A DNA stretch of 15,103 nucleotides from CAZEJK01 sp964512045 (GCA_964512045.1 CAZEJK010000126.1:1-15103), one strand, 5' to 3'; shown: positions 5,676 to 13,611, counted from the first letter of the stretch. Program-made: numbers and translations. Notes: generated by a model from the sequence alone, not told the origin.

Positions 5676-8126
5676 TCAGCTCCCGGACTCGGCCCCGGAG
5701 CCCTTGACGTAGCGGTCGAACCATTGCAGCTGCTCCCAGAGGACGTGCTCGATGCTCTCGCGCGATCGGTAGCCGTGGTCCTCGTGGGGGAGCAGGACGA
5801 GCCGCGCCGTGCCGCCGGAGCCGCGCACGGCCTCGAAGAACACCTCGCTCTGGTAGGTCAATGTCCCCGGGTTGGAGTCGTCGTCGCCGTGGATGACCAG
5901 AACCGGTTCGTTGACCTGATCCGCGAAGAACGTCGGTGACAGCTGAATGTAGGCGTCGCGCGCTTCGAACAGTGAGCGCCGCTCCGACTGGAAGCCGAAC
6001 GGCTGATTGGTCTTGTTGTAGGACCCGCTGCGCGCGATTCCGGCGCTGAACAGGTCAGTGTGTGCGAGCAGGTTGGCCACCATCAGGCCACCGTGGCTGT
6101 GGCCGATGATGCCGATGCGCTCGGGGTCGGCTACGCCGATCTCGACGGCCTTTGCCACGGCTGCCTCGGCGTCGTCCACGAGCTGCGGCACGAAGGTGTC
6201 GTAGACGGTCTCGGGATCGCCGATCATCGGCATGGCTGTGCGGTCGAGCACGGCGTAGCCGCGGAGCAGGAAGAACAGGTGCGAGGCCCCCCAGATGCGG
6301 CTGAACCGCTGCTCTGAGCCGCGCACCTGCCCCGCAGTTGCCGCGCCGGAGTACTCGAGAGGGTAGGCGTACACGACGGTCGGTACCCGTGTGCCTTCCT
6401 TGTACCCCGGTGGCAAGTGCAGGTGGAAGCTCAACGGGACCCCGTCCTCGCGCTCGTAGCGCACGATGCGCTTGTCAACCTGGCGCAGCACGGGCGTCGG
6501 ATCCTCGAAGCGGGTGATCGCCTGGCGGGTGTGAGCCCGGCTGGCCTTGTCCCCCGGAGCCTCGATCTTTCTGCCCAGCGTGACCAGGTAGTAGTTCGGG
6601 ACGTCGGAGGCGGACTCGGAACGGATGATGAGCTCATCGTCGCCGCCCGCCAACGCCACGACGTACTCATACCGGTCCGGGTCACAGCGGAAGAGGCGCG
6701 TCGTTTCGTCGGTCGTCATGCTGCGGAGGTCGAGGAACGGCCGGTCGCCTTCCTCTGTGCCGCCGCTGCCGCGGAAGTACACCGCGTCGCCCTTCTGGTG
6801 GGCGACCCAGCTGCCATTCGGGAGCAAGCGGAGCACCGGTTGGCCGGGATCACCGTAGCGGTCGTCCTCATCCAGATCGAACCAGAGCCGCGAGCTGTCC
6901 TCGGCGACGTCGATGAGCCACCAGTAGGCCCAGCGGCGCAGGCGCTCGCGCTGGACGAGCATGAGCGTGTCGCCTTCTGCGGTCCAGATGCGTCCGCGGA
7001 TCCGGTGCTCGGCGAGGAACACCTGCTCCGGTTCGCCGTCAAACGGCGCTGTCAGCCGCATGAGCCGGTCGCGGTGCGGGACCTCGGCGGTGGGGTCACC
7101 GCCGTCGAGGGCCTCGATCCAGTACAGGGTGTGGGGTGCGGTGCTCCTCCACGAGACGGAGCGCGGACCCTCGGGCACGCCGTGGGTGGGGACCTCGTCG
7201 GCGAGGGGAAGTGAGGCGACGTGGGCGACCTGCTCGCCGTTCATGTCCCACACCTCGACCTCGCGCGCAAACCGCCACCATGCCACCTCGTGCGACCACG
7301 GCTTGACGAGCCGTTCGATGAGGAGGAAGCGTCCATCGGGCGAAACGCTGGAGCCGACGTACACGGAGGGCGTGCCAAGGACCTGCACCTGCTGCTCGGC
7401 GGGGTCGACGATGACCAGCTCGGAGGCCATGTAGTAGTCGAACAGCGCGTCGTCGTAGGCGGTCTCGAGCAGGTTGCGGGCCTCGTAGGTGGAGCGGGCC
7501 GCCTCGCCGGAACCTTCGAGGATCATCGGGCCGGCCGGGATCGCCGGAGGCTCCGGGGGCGCACCGCGTTCGGGGATGCGGCGAACGAGGAGCCGCTGCT
7601 GATCGGGTAGCCAGCGGACCGGGTTTCCGAGGAGGGGGTTCAGCGCGATCGCCTCAATCGTGCTCACCGTTCCGTCCACAGATCCGATCCACAGCCCGTG
7701 ATGGTCGGGATGTCCGACCGTCAGAGCGAACCGTTTGCCGTCGACGGTCCACTCGACATCATGGACCTCGGCGCCTTCTGGCAGCTCGATCGGGGTTGTC
7801 GTTCCGTCTTGGACACGCACGAGGCGCGGCGATGTTCCGCCGTGGCGCCCGTGGTAGCCGTTGGTGGCAGGGTTCACGCGGACGCCGGCGAGCTTGTGCA
7901 TCGGTCCCGCGAGCTCCGCAAGCGGCGGGTAGAGCACGGGGTCGGCGAGGAGCAGGTAGGTTCCGGTTGGTGAGGGCCACGCGGCCGGGAGCTGCGGCGC
8001 GTGCAGCACCTTCACGATGTCCTCGGGAGGCGACTGCCAGCCGGTCTGTGGGGGATCGCTGGTTGCCGCAGCGGGGATGGCGATCAGCGCGCTTGCCATG
8101 AGGATTGCGGTGAGGCGACGTGACAT
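5676..8126 (-). CDS. Exported S9D prolyl-oligopeptidase-family peptidase (glutamyl endopeptidase-like)
   Basis: 816 aa from ATG 8126, preceded by AGGAG seven bases upstream; longer starts would bury the signal peptide. Residues 1-21 form a Sec signal (MSRRLTAILMASALIAIPAA) without a lipobox. Residues about 40-540 have repeated blade-like segments fitting the beta-propeller of S9 peptidases. Residues about 560-810 are the alpha/beta hydrolase domain. The triad is visible: Ser677 in GHSHGG, an Asp in HGDDDSNPG (about 750) and His784 in HEDHGYRSRES. The sequence around them (ANLLAHTDLF, GIARSGSYN, PFGFQSERRSLFEA) closely recalls subfamily S9D and chloroplast glutamyl endopeptidase, which cut after Glu. 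Specificity here is inferred. Likely periplasmic or secreted. Divergent from the S1 protease gene, with a shared 335-bp upstream region. Confidence 0.92.
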   Translation of the reverse strand: MSRRLTAILMASALIAIPAAATSDPPQTGWQSPPEDIVKVLHAPQLPAAWPSPTGTYLLLADPVLYPPLAELAGPMHKLAGVRVNPATNGYHGRHGGTSPRLVRVQDGTTTPIELPEGAEVHDVEWTVDGKRFALTVGHPDHHGLWIGSVDGTVSTIEAIALNPLLGNPVRWLPDQQRLLVRRIPERGAPPEPPAIPAGPMILEGSGEAARSTYEARNLLETAYDDALFDYYMASELVIVDPAEQQVQVLGTPSVYVGSSVSPDGRFLLIERLVKPWSHEVAWWRFAREVEVWDMNGEQVAHVASLPLADEVPTHGVPEGPRSVSWRSTAPHTLYWIEALDGGDPTAEVPHRDRLMRLTAPFDGEPEQVFLAEHRIRGRIWTAEGDTLMLVQRERLRRWAYWWLIDVAEDSSRLWFDLDEDDRYGDPGQPVLRLLPNGSWVAHQKGDAVYFRGSGGTEEGDRPFLDLRSMTTDETTRLFRCDPDRYEYVVALAGGDDELIIRSESASDVPNYYLVTLGRKIEAPGDKASRAHTRQAITRFEDPTPVLRQVDKRIVRYEREDGVPLSFHLHLPPGYKEGTRVPTVVYAYPLEYSGAATAGQVRGSEQRFSRIWGASHLFFLLRGYAVLDRTAMPMIGDPETVYDTFVPQLVDDAEAAVAKAVEIGVADPERIGIIGHSHGGLMVANLLAHTDLFSAGIARSGSYNKTNQPFGFQSERRSLFEARDAYIQLSPTFFADQVNEPVLVIHGDDDSNPGTLTYQSEVFFEAVRGSGGTARLVLLPHEDHGYRSRESIEHVLWEQLQWFDRYVKGSGAESGS

Positions 8127-8461
8127 GGTCAGGCTCCTTAGGGCGCGTGGGACGGTCCGGATCGGCAGTCTGAGGCTGCCAGCGGACGTCGATGCTAGCA
8201 GACTCGCTGCAAGCCGTGACGCCTCAAAGATCCGCATCTTCGTGAAAGATCCGCACGGCTGATGGGGTGGGTGGGGGGAGCGAGTGCGGTGGCGGGGTTT
8301 CAGGGCCGTGAGACCGAGAACTGTCACAGAAGTGTAAAATTATTGGGTTGTACTTGACGGTCGATCATGGCTTCCCTAGCGTCATCGCAAGGTCTTCATA
8401 AGGTTCGCTGAACGTGGGGTTTGGGGAACGGAGCTGACAACTAGCATTTTTGGGGGACGGC
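8127..8461. promoter_or_regulatory. Divergent promoter region of two exported peptidases
   Basis: 335 bp between the two divergent starts. AAAGATCCGCA occurs twice, at 8226-8236 and 8245-8255, 19 bp apart, and the first copy continues into a small dyad (AAGAT-CCGC-ATCTT). A G-rich run follows (8264-8297). Next come an AT-rich patch (TAAAATTATT, about 8335-8344) and a candidate promoter for the rightward gene. No coding frame is convincing. Confidence 0.45.
8354..8382 (+). promoter_or_regulatory. Candidate sigma-70-type promoter of the S1 protease gene
   Basis: TTGACG at 8354-8359 and TAGCGT at 8377-8382, with a 17-bp spacer. The -35 box is good and the -10 weak. It lies just after an AT-rich patch and about 80 bp before the ATG at 8462. 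Confidence 0.35.
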
Positions 8462-10237
8462 ATGAGAAAGAGCTGGGTTCTGTGGTGCGTGGTGCTATTG
8501 ATGGCGGGTGCGGCGGCAGCGGGTGGTCTGACGAGGGACGCGATCGAGGTCGGGTCGCCGTCAGATGCGGTGTACCGGCAGCAGCTGGCCGAGGAGCTGA
8601 GAACACGGCTTCTCGATCAGCAGGTGGACGCAGGGCTGGTCAATCCCTTGCGGGTGCAGCTCACCGAAGCTCAAAGAGCAGAGGTGAACGCGGGACCGGA
8701 GTGGCCGCTTCGTGTCGGCATCGTGGCGCCAGTGTCGCAGAAGGTCCGCTTCGAGAGCACGGAGAATGTGTCGAAGAAGGCCTCTCGCCGGGCGTGGGGC
8801 GCTGTGCAGCAACGTGACAACGTCATGGTCTGGACATCGACGCTGGAGGCGAGGGGAGCCGCCGGCGTGCGTCTCATGATTTCCGGCCTCAATCTTCCAG
8901 AAGGCACCGAGCTCGCCATCTACAGTGATGCGGACGAGGCGTTCGTGTACCGTGGCCGCGGACCGAACGATACCGGCGAGTTCTGGACCCACACGATAAC
9001 CGGTAGCGTCGCCTACCTGCAGCTTTCCGGTGACGATCTTGCCGGCGTGTCGTTCGACGTTGCCGATGTTGGGCTGATCACCAAGGCGAGGCCGCCCTGG
9101 GCTGGCGGTGACGATGGAGAGACCAGCAACCTGTGTGACTACAACGCATCGTGCGTCGAGAACGCCGGGTGCACCTCGAGCTCCGTGGTGGCCGATGCCA
9201 CCAAGGCGATTGGCCACATGCAGTACGTCGATGGCCAGTACCTGTACGTGTGCTCCGGCGGTCTGATCGCCAACGACAGCGGTCTGCCGTACTTCCTGAC
9301 CGCCAACCACTGCATCTCGACCGACTCGGTCGCGTCCACGCTCGAGACGTACTTCTTCTACGAGATCGCGTGTGGCGACGCCTGCCCGGAGCAGTGGTCG
9401 AAGCCGAACACGGCCCACACGCTCGGCGCCTCGGTTGCGTCGACCAACGAGACCGGTGACTACACGCTTCTCGAGCTTGCCGAGCCGGCGCCTTCCGGCA
9501 CCATCATGCTGGGCTGGAATGCCACTGCCATCGCCAACGACAACGGCACCATGCTGTACCGGATCAGCCATCCGATGGGTGCGCCGCAGGCGTACTCGAC
9601 CCATCAGATCGAGGACAGCTACGGCTCGTGCGGCGGCAGCTGGCCGATCCCGGACTGGATCTACAGCCAGGACGTGACGGGCGCCACCGAAGGCGGGTCG
9701 TCGGGCTCGCCGGTGCTCAATGGCAGCGGCCAGATCGTCGGGCAGCTTTCCGGCGCCTGTGGCACGAACCTGAACGACACCTGCGATGAGATCAACAACC
9801 GCACCGTGGACGGCGCGTTCGCCGGCTACTACGACGAGATCGCCACGCTCCTCGGCTCGGGCCCGACCTACACCGACGCGGACGGAGACGGGTTCTACGC
9901 GGAGGTCGACGACTGCAACGACAACGATGCGACGATCTACCCCGGAGCTCCCGAGATCTGTGAGGACGGCATCGATCAGGACTGTGACGGATCGGACCTC
10001 GCGTGCAGCACCTGCACCGACAACGACGGTGACGGGGTGTGCGTCGAGGATGGCGACTGCGACGACAACGACTTCACCATCTATCCGGGCGCGCAGGAGA
10101 TCTGTGGCGACGGCATCGATCAGGACTGTGACGGCTTTGACCTGCCATGTGAGTGCGGCGCGCCCGGTGACTACTGCGTCACCAATGCCGACTGCTGCTC
10201 CGGTCGCTGCCATCCCGCGAAGAACTACTGCCGGTAA
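8462..10237 (+). CDS. Exported lysyl-endopeptidase-like serine protease with two MopE repeats and a knottin-like tail
   Basis: 591 aa from ATG 8462, with GGGGGA at 8452-8457. Residues 1-21 are a Sec signal. About 22-215 is a propeptide-like region including a beta-rich part (NVMVWTSTLEARGAAGVRLMI). The peptidase domain (about 222-462) has the trypsin-like triad: His283 in LTANHC, Asp333 in GDYTLLEL and Ser414 in GGSSGSPV. Its cysteine-rich entry (CDYNASC, then C-T-S-S) and the order of motifs resemble Achromobacter protease I (lysyl endopeptidase); Lys specificity is inferred. Residues 470-515 and 519-563 are two MopE-type putative metal-binding repeats (DADGDGFY, DDCNDNDATIYPGAPEIC, DGIDQDCDG), probably calcium-binding. 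The last 27 residues have six cysteines spaced C-x6-C-x5-CC-x3-C-x6-C (565-590), the inhibitor-cystine-knot pattern. Likely secreted or surface-held. A strong terminator follows. Confidence 0.9.
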   Translation: MRKSWVLWCVVLLMAGAAAAGGLTRDAIEVGSPSDAVYRQQLAEELRTRLLDQQVDAGLVNPLRVQLTEAQRAEVNAGPEWPLRVGIVAPVSQKVRFESTENVSKKASRRAWGAVQQRDNVMVWTSTLEARGAAGVRLMISGLNLPEGTELAIYSDADEAFVYRGRGPNDTGEFWTHTITGSVAYLQLSGDDLAGVSFDVADVGLITKARPPWAGGDDGETSNLCDYNASCVENAGCTSSSVVADATKAIGHMQYVDGQYLYVCSGGLIANDSGLPYFLTANHCISTDSVASTLETYFFYEIACGDACPEQWSKPNTAHTLGASVASTNETGDYTLLELAEPAPSGTIMLGWNATAIANDNGTMLYRISHPMGAPQAYSTHQIEDSYGSCGGSWPIPDWIYSQDVTGATEGGSSGSPVLNGSGQIVGQLSGACGTNLNDTCDEINNRTVDGAFAGYYDEIATLLGSGPTYTDADGDGFYAEVDDCNDNDATIYPGAPEICEDGIDQDCDGSDLACSTCTDNDGDGVCVEDGDCDDNDFTIYPGAQEICGDGIDQDCDGFDLPCECGAPGDYCVTNADCCSGRCHPAKNYCR

Positions 10238-10259
10238 CCTGACGTCCCTTCTCGTCAGG
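10238..10259 (+). terminator. First hairpin after the protease gene
   Basis: CCTGACG and CGTCAGG form a perfect 7-bp stem with an 8-base loop, starting at the base after the stop codon. It has no U-tract of its own and is probably accessory to the following terminator. Confidence 0.45.
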
Positions 10260-10272
10260 TGATCCCTCGCTG

Positions 10273-10304
10273 ACCGGGGGCTCTCGCGAGCCCCCGGTCG
10301 TTTT
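10273..10304 (+). terminator. Strong intrinsic terminator
   Basis: ACCGGGGGCTC and GAGCCCCCGGT (10273-10283 and 10288-10298) form a perfect 11-bp stem with a TCGC tetraloop, followed by CGTTTT. This is a classic Rho-independent terminator that isolates the protease gene from the FHA gene. Confidence 0.88.
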
Positions 10305-10438
10305 CGTGGGCTCAGAACACCGCGCGCACTGTCGGCGCCAACGCCATCGAGGCGACGCCTGCGCATCTGCCGAGCGAACGAAGCGGGCTTGCTCACCATG
10401 TCGTAGTACGATGGGAGACGGACGCGACTGGAACGACG

Positions 10439-11458
10439 ATGACGGAAGTATCGGACCCCACGCAGCTCATCGACATGGATGAGTTCATCGCCCTGCAGGA
10501 GGGCGAACCGATCCATTTGACTCGGATCGACGAGGGCGAGGGCGAGCAGTCGTACCGGGTTCTGCCTCTGCAACGGGCGGTGATCGGTCGGGCAGAGAAC
10601 GCCACGATCCGCCTCGAAGGGCCCGGAATCTCTCGGCACCACACCCTGATCGAGCACGCCGACGGGCAGCCGCGCATCGTGGATTTGGGCAGCACCAACG
10701 GTACGTTCGTCAACGGCCAGCGCACCGACGCGGCAGTGCTTGCGACCGGCGACCGGGTCCAGATCGGATCAGCGGTGTTCGGGGTGACGATCGGCAAGCC
10801 GCCGGTGGAGGACGGTCCGGTGCGCGAGGGGACCGATCCCGAGATTCGTCAGAACATCAAGAAGGTCCGCGAGACGCTGGAAGAGGCGCCCAGCGGCTCG
10901 GACGTCATGATGCTGCAGCAGACGATCCTGTCGGGTCAGCTCGAGAAGATTGGCATTACCTCGTTGCTGCAGACGCTCGAGGTGAACCGCAACAGCGGCA
11001 GCCTGCTCGTGCACGTCGGCGATCAGATCGGTCAGATCGTCTTGAAGAAGGGTCAGCCGATCCACGCCGTGCTCGGTCGAACCCAGGGGCTGAAGGCGTT
11101 GTTCCGGTTGGTTGGCGTGTCGGAGGGCCGCTTCGAGTTCGTGACTCCCGGCCGCGAGCCGACCCACCCGACGATCGATCGCGAGCTGGAGGGGCTGCTG
11201 CTCGAGGCGGTGACCGAGATCGACGACTTCAGCCAGTATCGGCCCGAGCTTCCGCCCGACGACGCCGTCCTCGTCTTTGCACCGAACCGGTACTTCATCC
11301 TCAGCCGGATGCCGGCAGATCTGTTCGATGTCTTGGCGTGCATCGCGCGTCACCGGACAGTGGGGGCCGTGATCGACGAGTGCGAGCTGTCCGATCTCAA
11401 CATTTGCCGCCACCTTCTCATGCTGCTCAACGAGGGAATCGTCACCGTCGAGGCGTGA
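10439..11458 (+). CDS. FHA domain + DUF4388 (PatA-N-like) signalling protein
   Basis: 339 aa, cytoplasmic; no signal or membrane segment. The FHA domain (about 38-120) binds phosphothreonine peptides and shows all key motifs: IGR at 49-51, SRHH at 65-68, DLGSTNGTF at 82-90 with the conserved Asn87, and a GDRVQIG strand. After a charged linker, residues about 160-262 match DUF4388 (LSGQLEKIGITSLLQTLE, GSLLVHVGDQIGQIVLKKGQPIHA, GLKALFRL), a domain common in response-regulator and FHA proteins of Acidobacteriota, Deinococcota and myxobacteria. Residues about 270-339 look like a small helical winged-helix-type end. It probably relays Ser/Thr kinase signals; no kinase is in the window. The ATG at 10439 has only a weak GGAA in front. 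The stop abuts repeat DNA. Confidence 0.88.
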   Translation: MTEVSDPTQLIDMDEFIALQEGEPIHLTRIDEGEGEQSYRVLPLQRAVIGRAENATIRLEGPGISRHHTLIEHADGQPRIVDLGSTNGTFVNGQRTDAAVLATGDRVQIGSAVFGVTIGKPPVEDGPVREGTDPEIRQNIKKVRETLEEAPSGSDVMMLQQTILSGQLEKIGITSLLQTLEVNRNSGSLLVHVGDQIGQIVLKKGQPIHAVLGRTQGLKALFRLVGVSEGRFEFVTPGREPTHPTIDRELEGLLLEAVTEIDDFSQYRPELPPDDAVLVFAPNRYFILSRMPADLFDVLACIARHRTVGAVIDECELSDLNICRHLLMLLNEGIVTVEA

Positions 11459-11514
11459 CGGGGCTGCGCCTTCCACGTCATCTCTCCGTCCGCAGGGTTG
11501 GGCATGCAGCGAGG

Positions 11515-11614
11515 NNNNNNNNNNNNNNNNNNNNNNNNNNNNNNNNNNNNNNNNNNNNNNNNNNNNNNNNNNNNNNNNNNNNNNNNNNNNNNNNNNNNNN
11601 NNNNNNNNNNNNNN
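11515..11614. other. Assembly gap (100 N)
   Basis: Exactly 100 N. The 55 bases before it (11460-11514) are identical to the 55 bases after it (11615-11669). This suggests two contigs sharing a 55-base overlap that were scaffolded instead of merged. Confidence 0.95.
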
Positions 11615-11637
11615 GGGGCTGCGCCTTCCACGTCATC

Positions 11638-11697
11638 TCTCCGTCCGCAGGGTTGGGCATGCAGCGAGGTCGGATGCGGACAAGATGTCCGCGGTCC
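11638..11697. repeat. Double-hairpin repeat, copy 2 (left end altered)
   Basis: It starts at CTCTCCGTCCGCAGGG in place of the usual GGACCGCGGAC end, then has the linker and a complete right hairpin ending GTCCGCGGTCC. The left part seems replaced by GTCATCTC, as in the terminal repeat of the other family. The piece before the gap (11484-11514) is the same copy duplicated. Confidence 0.75.
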
Positions 11698-11746
11698 GTG
11701 CATGGGCGGGAGCACGCGCCTTGCCAACGTTGTTCATCCGTCGATA

Positions 11747-11817
11747 GGACCGCGGACGTCCCGTCCGCAGGGTTGGGCATGCAGCGAGGTCGGATGCGGA
11801 CAAGATGTCCGCGGTCC
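11747..11817. repeat. Double-hairpin repeat, copy 3 (complete)
   Basis: 71 bp from GGACCGCGGAC to GTCCGCGGTCC with both inner hairpins intact; its ends are perfect 11-bp reverse complements. Confidence 0.85.
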
Positions 11818-11866
11818 GGGTGACATCGAGAGTGTGCAGGTGGTGCACCTTCGTTCCTGCTATCAC

Positions 11867-12158
11867 GTCATCTCGACCGAGCTTCCATGGCCGATGGTTC
11901 TTCCTGGCCATGCAGGGACGGTGACGGGTCGGATCGGGCGGGCGAGTGGAGAGATCCCGTGGGAGAACTGCGGCGCTTTCTGGCTTCGATGGCCCACTTC
12001 GCTGTGGACGCCAGAGGTGGTCGGGCGGCCGGTGGATGGATCAGGATGTCCGGGGTTCTCAGTACGGGATCTCTCCGCTCGCCAGGTGCTCTGAGGCGTC
12101 GGTATAGCTGCAGCGCCTGAGGCTCGCTGCCTCGCCACGGAGGCTCGGTCGAGATGAC
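11867..12158. mobile_element. 292-bp MITE-like palindromic element
   Basis: Terminal inverted repeats of 26 bp agree at 23 positions (11867-11892 starting GTCATCTCGACCGAGC; 12133-12158 ending GCTCGGTCGAGATGAC). Inner arms at 11941-11960 and 12064-12083 pair at 19 of 20 positions. The distance from outer to inner arm is about equal on both sides (48 and 49 bp), so the whole unit is one nested palindrome around a roughly 103-bp centre. It encodes no recognisable protein. No target-site duplication was confirmed. It fits a non-autonomous element moved by a transposase encoded elsewhere. Confidence 0.65.
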
Positions 12159-12214
12159 GGCGGGGTTGGGAGGTGGAGCTTGCTGCACACCGTCGGTCGT
12201 GGCGCACCGCAGAG
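11951..12214. repeat. Direct repeat flanking the GST gene, left copy
   Basis: From GAGATCCCGTGGGAGAACTG to GCACCGCAGAG this is collinear with 13339-13604, with scattered substitutions and nearly no indels. It covers most of the palindromic element plus about 55 bp beyond its right end. Confidence 0.8.
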
Positions 12215-12361
12215 ATCACTCAGGCGGCGTACCGCGTCGGAGACTCGGCGACGTACACCTATCCGTGATGGGTATGCACGAGTGAATGACGGCAGCCGGT
12301 GCGCTGGTTGTGGAGTGAAGACACCGGGACGCCGAGGCGCTGAACGGGGTTGGAGGACGAC

Positions 12362-13330
12362 ATGGGTTTGCTAGTGGACGGCGAGTGGCGCGATCAGTGG
12401 TACGACACGAAGAGCACTGGAGGACGGTTTCAACGCTCGGAGTCGCGGTTCCGGGAGTGGATTAGCGCGGACGGGTCAAGCGGGTTCAAGGCCGAGAGCG
12501 GCCGCTACCACCTGTACGTGAGCCTGGCGTGCCCGTGGGCGCATCGGACCCTGATCGCTCGCCAGCTGAAAGGTCTCGCGGACCATATCTCGGTCTCCGT
12601 GGTCAACCCGTTGATGCGCGAGCACGGCTGGACGTTCGAGCCGGATGATGGCGTCATCCCGGACACGGTGCACGGTGCCCGGTACCTCTATGAGGTGTAC
12701 CAGAAGGCCGATCCGAGCTACACGGGGCGGGTGACCACGCCGACGTTGTGGGACCGTGAGCGGGAGACGATTGTCAGCAACGAGTCGGCGGACATCCTGC
12801 GGATGCTCGATTCGGAGTTCGTTGGAGTGGGTGCCTCGGGGCCGGTGCTCTACCCATCCGAGCTCCGCAAGGAGATCGACGAGGTCAACGAGCTCGTGTA
12901 CCACCGTGTGAACAACGGTGTGTACAAGGCGGGTTTTGCCACCAGCCAGGAGGCGTATGACGAGGCGGTGACGGACCTGTTCGCTGCCCTCGATGCGCTC
13001 GAGGCGCGGCTGGCGCGACAGCCGTTCCTCGCGGGCGAGGTCGTCACCGAGGCCGACTGGCGGTTGTGGACGACGCTGATCCGCTTTGATCCGGTGTACC
13101 ACGGCCACTTCAAGTGCAACCGGCGGCGGCTGGTGGACTACCGGAACCTTTGGGACCTGACGCGTGCGCTCTACCAGGTCCCGGGGATTGCGGAGACCGT
13201 CAACATGGACCACATCACGCGCCACTACTACCAGAGCCACCGGCAGATCAACCCCACCGGGATCGTGCCGATCGGTCCGGAGCTGGACCTGACGGCGCCC
13301 GCTCAGCGTCCCGTGCGGTTCGTGGAGTAG
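12362..13330 (+). CDS. Glutathionyl-hydroquinone reductase-like glutathione transferase (Xi class)
   Basis: Reduces glutathionyl-hydroquinones with glutathione; cytoplasmic. 322 aa from ATG 12362, with GGAGG at 12352-12356 five bases upstream; the in-frame TTG at 12350 overlaps that site and is rejected. The thioredoxin-fold N-terminal part contains YHLYVSLACPWAHRTLI, with the catalytic cysteine at 57 (Cys63 in E. coli YqjG). It continues with the Xi-class VVNPLMREHGWTF and TPTLWDRERETIVSNESADI. The helical part has NNGVYKAGFA (Tyr188, matching YqjG Tyr195), VTEADWRLWTTLIRFDPVY (228-246) and the C-terminal HYYQSHRQINPTGIVP (288-303), all hallmarks of the family. Full length and apparently intact. 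It stands alone between direct repeats, which may have helped it move or duplicate. Confidence 0.93.
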   Translation: MGLLVDGEWRDQWYDTKSTGGRFQRSESRFREWISADGSSGFKAESGRYHLYVSLACPWAHRTLIARQLKGLADHISVSVVNPLMREHGWTFEPDDGVIPDTVHGARYLYEVYQKADPSYTGRVTTPTLWDRERETIVSNESADILRMLDSEFVGVGASGPVLYPSELRKEIDEVNELVYHRVNNGVYKAGFATSQEAYDEAVTDLFAALDALEARLARQPFLAGEVVTEADWRLWTTLIRFDPVYHGHFKCNRRRLVDYRNLWDLTRALYQVPGIAETVNMDHITRHYYQSHRQINPTGIVPIGPELDLTAPAQRPVRFVE

Positions 13331-13338
13331 CTCCTTTC

Positions 13339-13604
13339 GAGATTCCGTGGGAGAGCTGCGGCGCTTTGTGCATTCGACAGTCCACTCCGGCTGTGGATGC
13401 CAGAGCTGGTCGGGCCGCCGGTGGACGGATCAGGATGTCCTGGGTTCTCAGTAGGGGATCTCTCCGCTCGCCAGGTGCTCTGAGGCGTCGGTACAGCTGC
13501 AGCGCCTGAGCCTCGCTGCTTCGCCACGGAGGCTCGGTCGAGATGACGGCGCGGGTGGGAGGCGGAGGGTGCTGCGCAGTGTCGGTCGTGACGCACCGCA
13601 GAGC
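13339..13604. repeat. Direct repeat flanking the GST gene, right copy (MITE-like, left end missing)
   Basis: Collinear with 11951-12214. It includes the inner arm GATCTCTCCGCTCGCC (about 13457-13472) and the terminal 16-mer GCTCGGTCGAGATGAC at 13532-13547. The left terminal repeat is absent, as if truncated at the GST gene end. Confidence 0.8.
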
Positions 13605-13611
13605 TCAGTTA

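Larger units (their letters stand above)
11459..12361. other. Repeat-rich spacer with an assembly gap
   Basis: No gene is seen. It holds a 55-bp duplicated stretch around 100 N (11460-11669), two double-hairpin repeats, and a complete 292-bp MITE-like palindrome (11867-12158). About 200 bp of unassigned sequence then leads to the GST gene. Confidence 0.7.

Noticed and set aside
4438..5724. 428-aa minus-strand frame
   Set aside because: Antisense to the cyclase with its intact GGDEF motif; the composition (His/Arg/Gln-rich) is that of a shadow frame.
6417..7214. 265-aa plus-strand frame
   Set aside because: Antisense of the S9D peptidase propeller, with no ribosome site or domain.
8264..8297. 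G-quadruplex candidate between the divergent peptidase genes
   Set aside because: Three G-runs are close together but the fourth is separated by about 15 bases; too weak in such GC-rich DNA to claim.
8561..10657. 698-aa minus-strand frame opposite the serine protease
   Set aside because: It is the antisense of a gene with a clear signal peptide and catalytic triad. It is Arg/Val/Gly-rich, without domain motifs, and crosses the intrinsic terminator.
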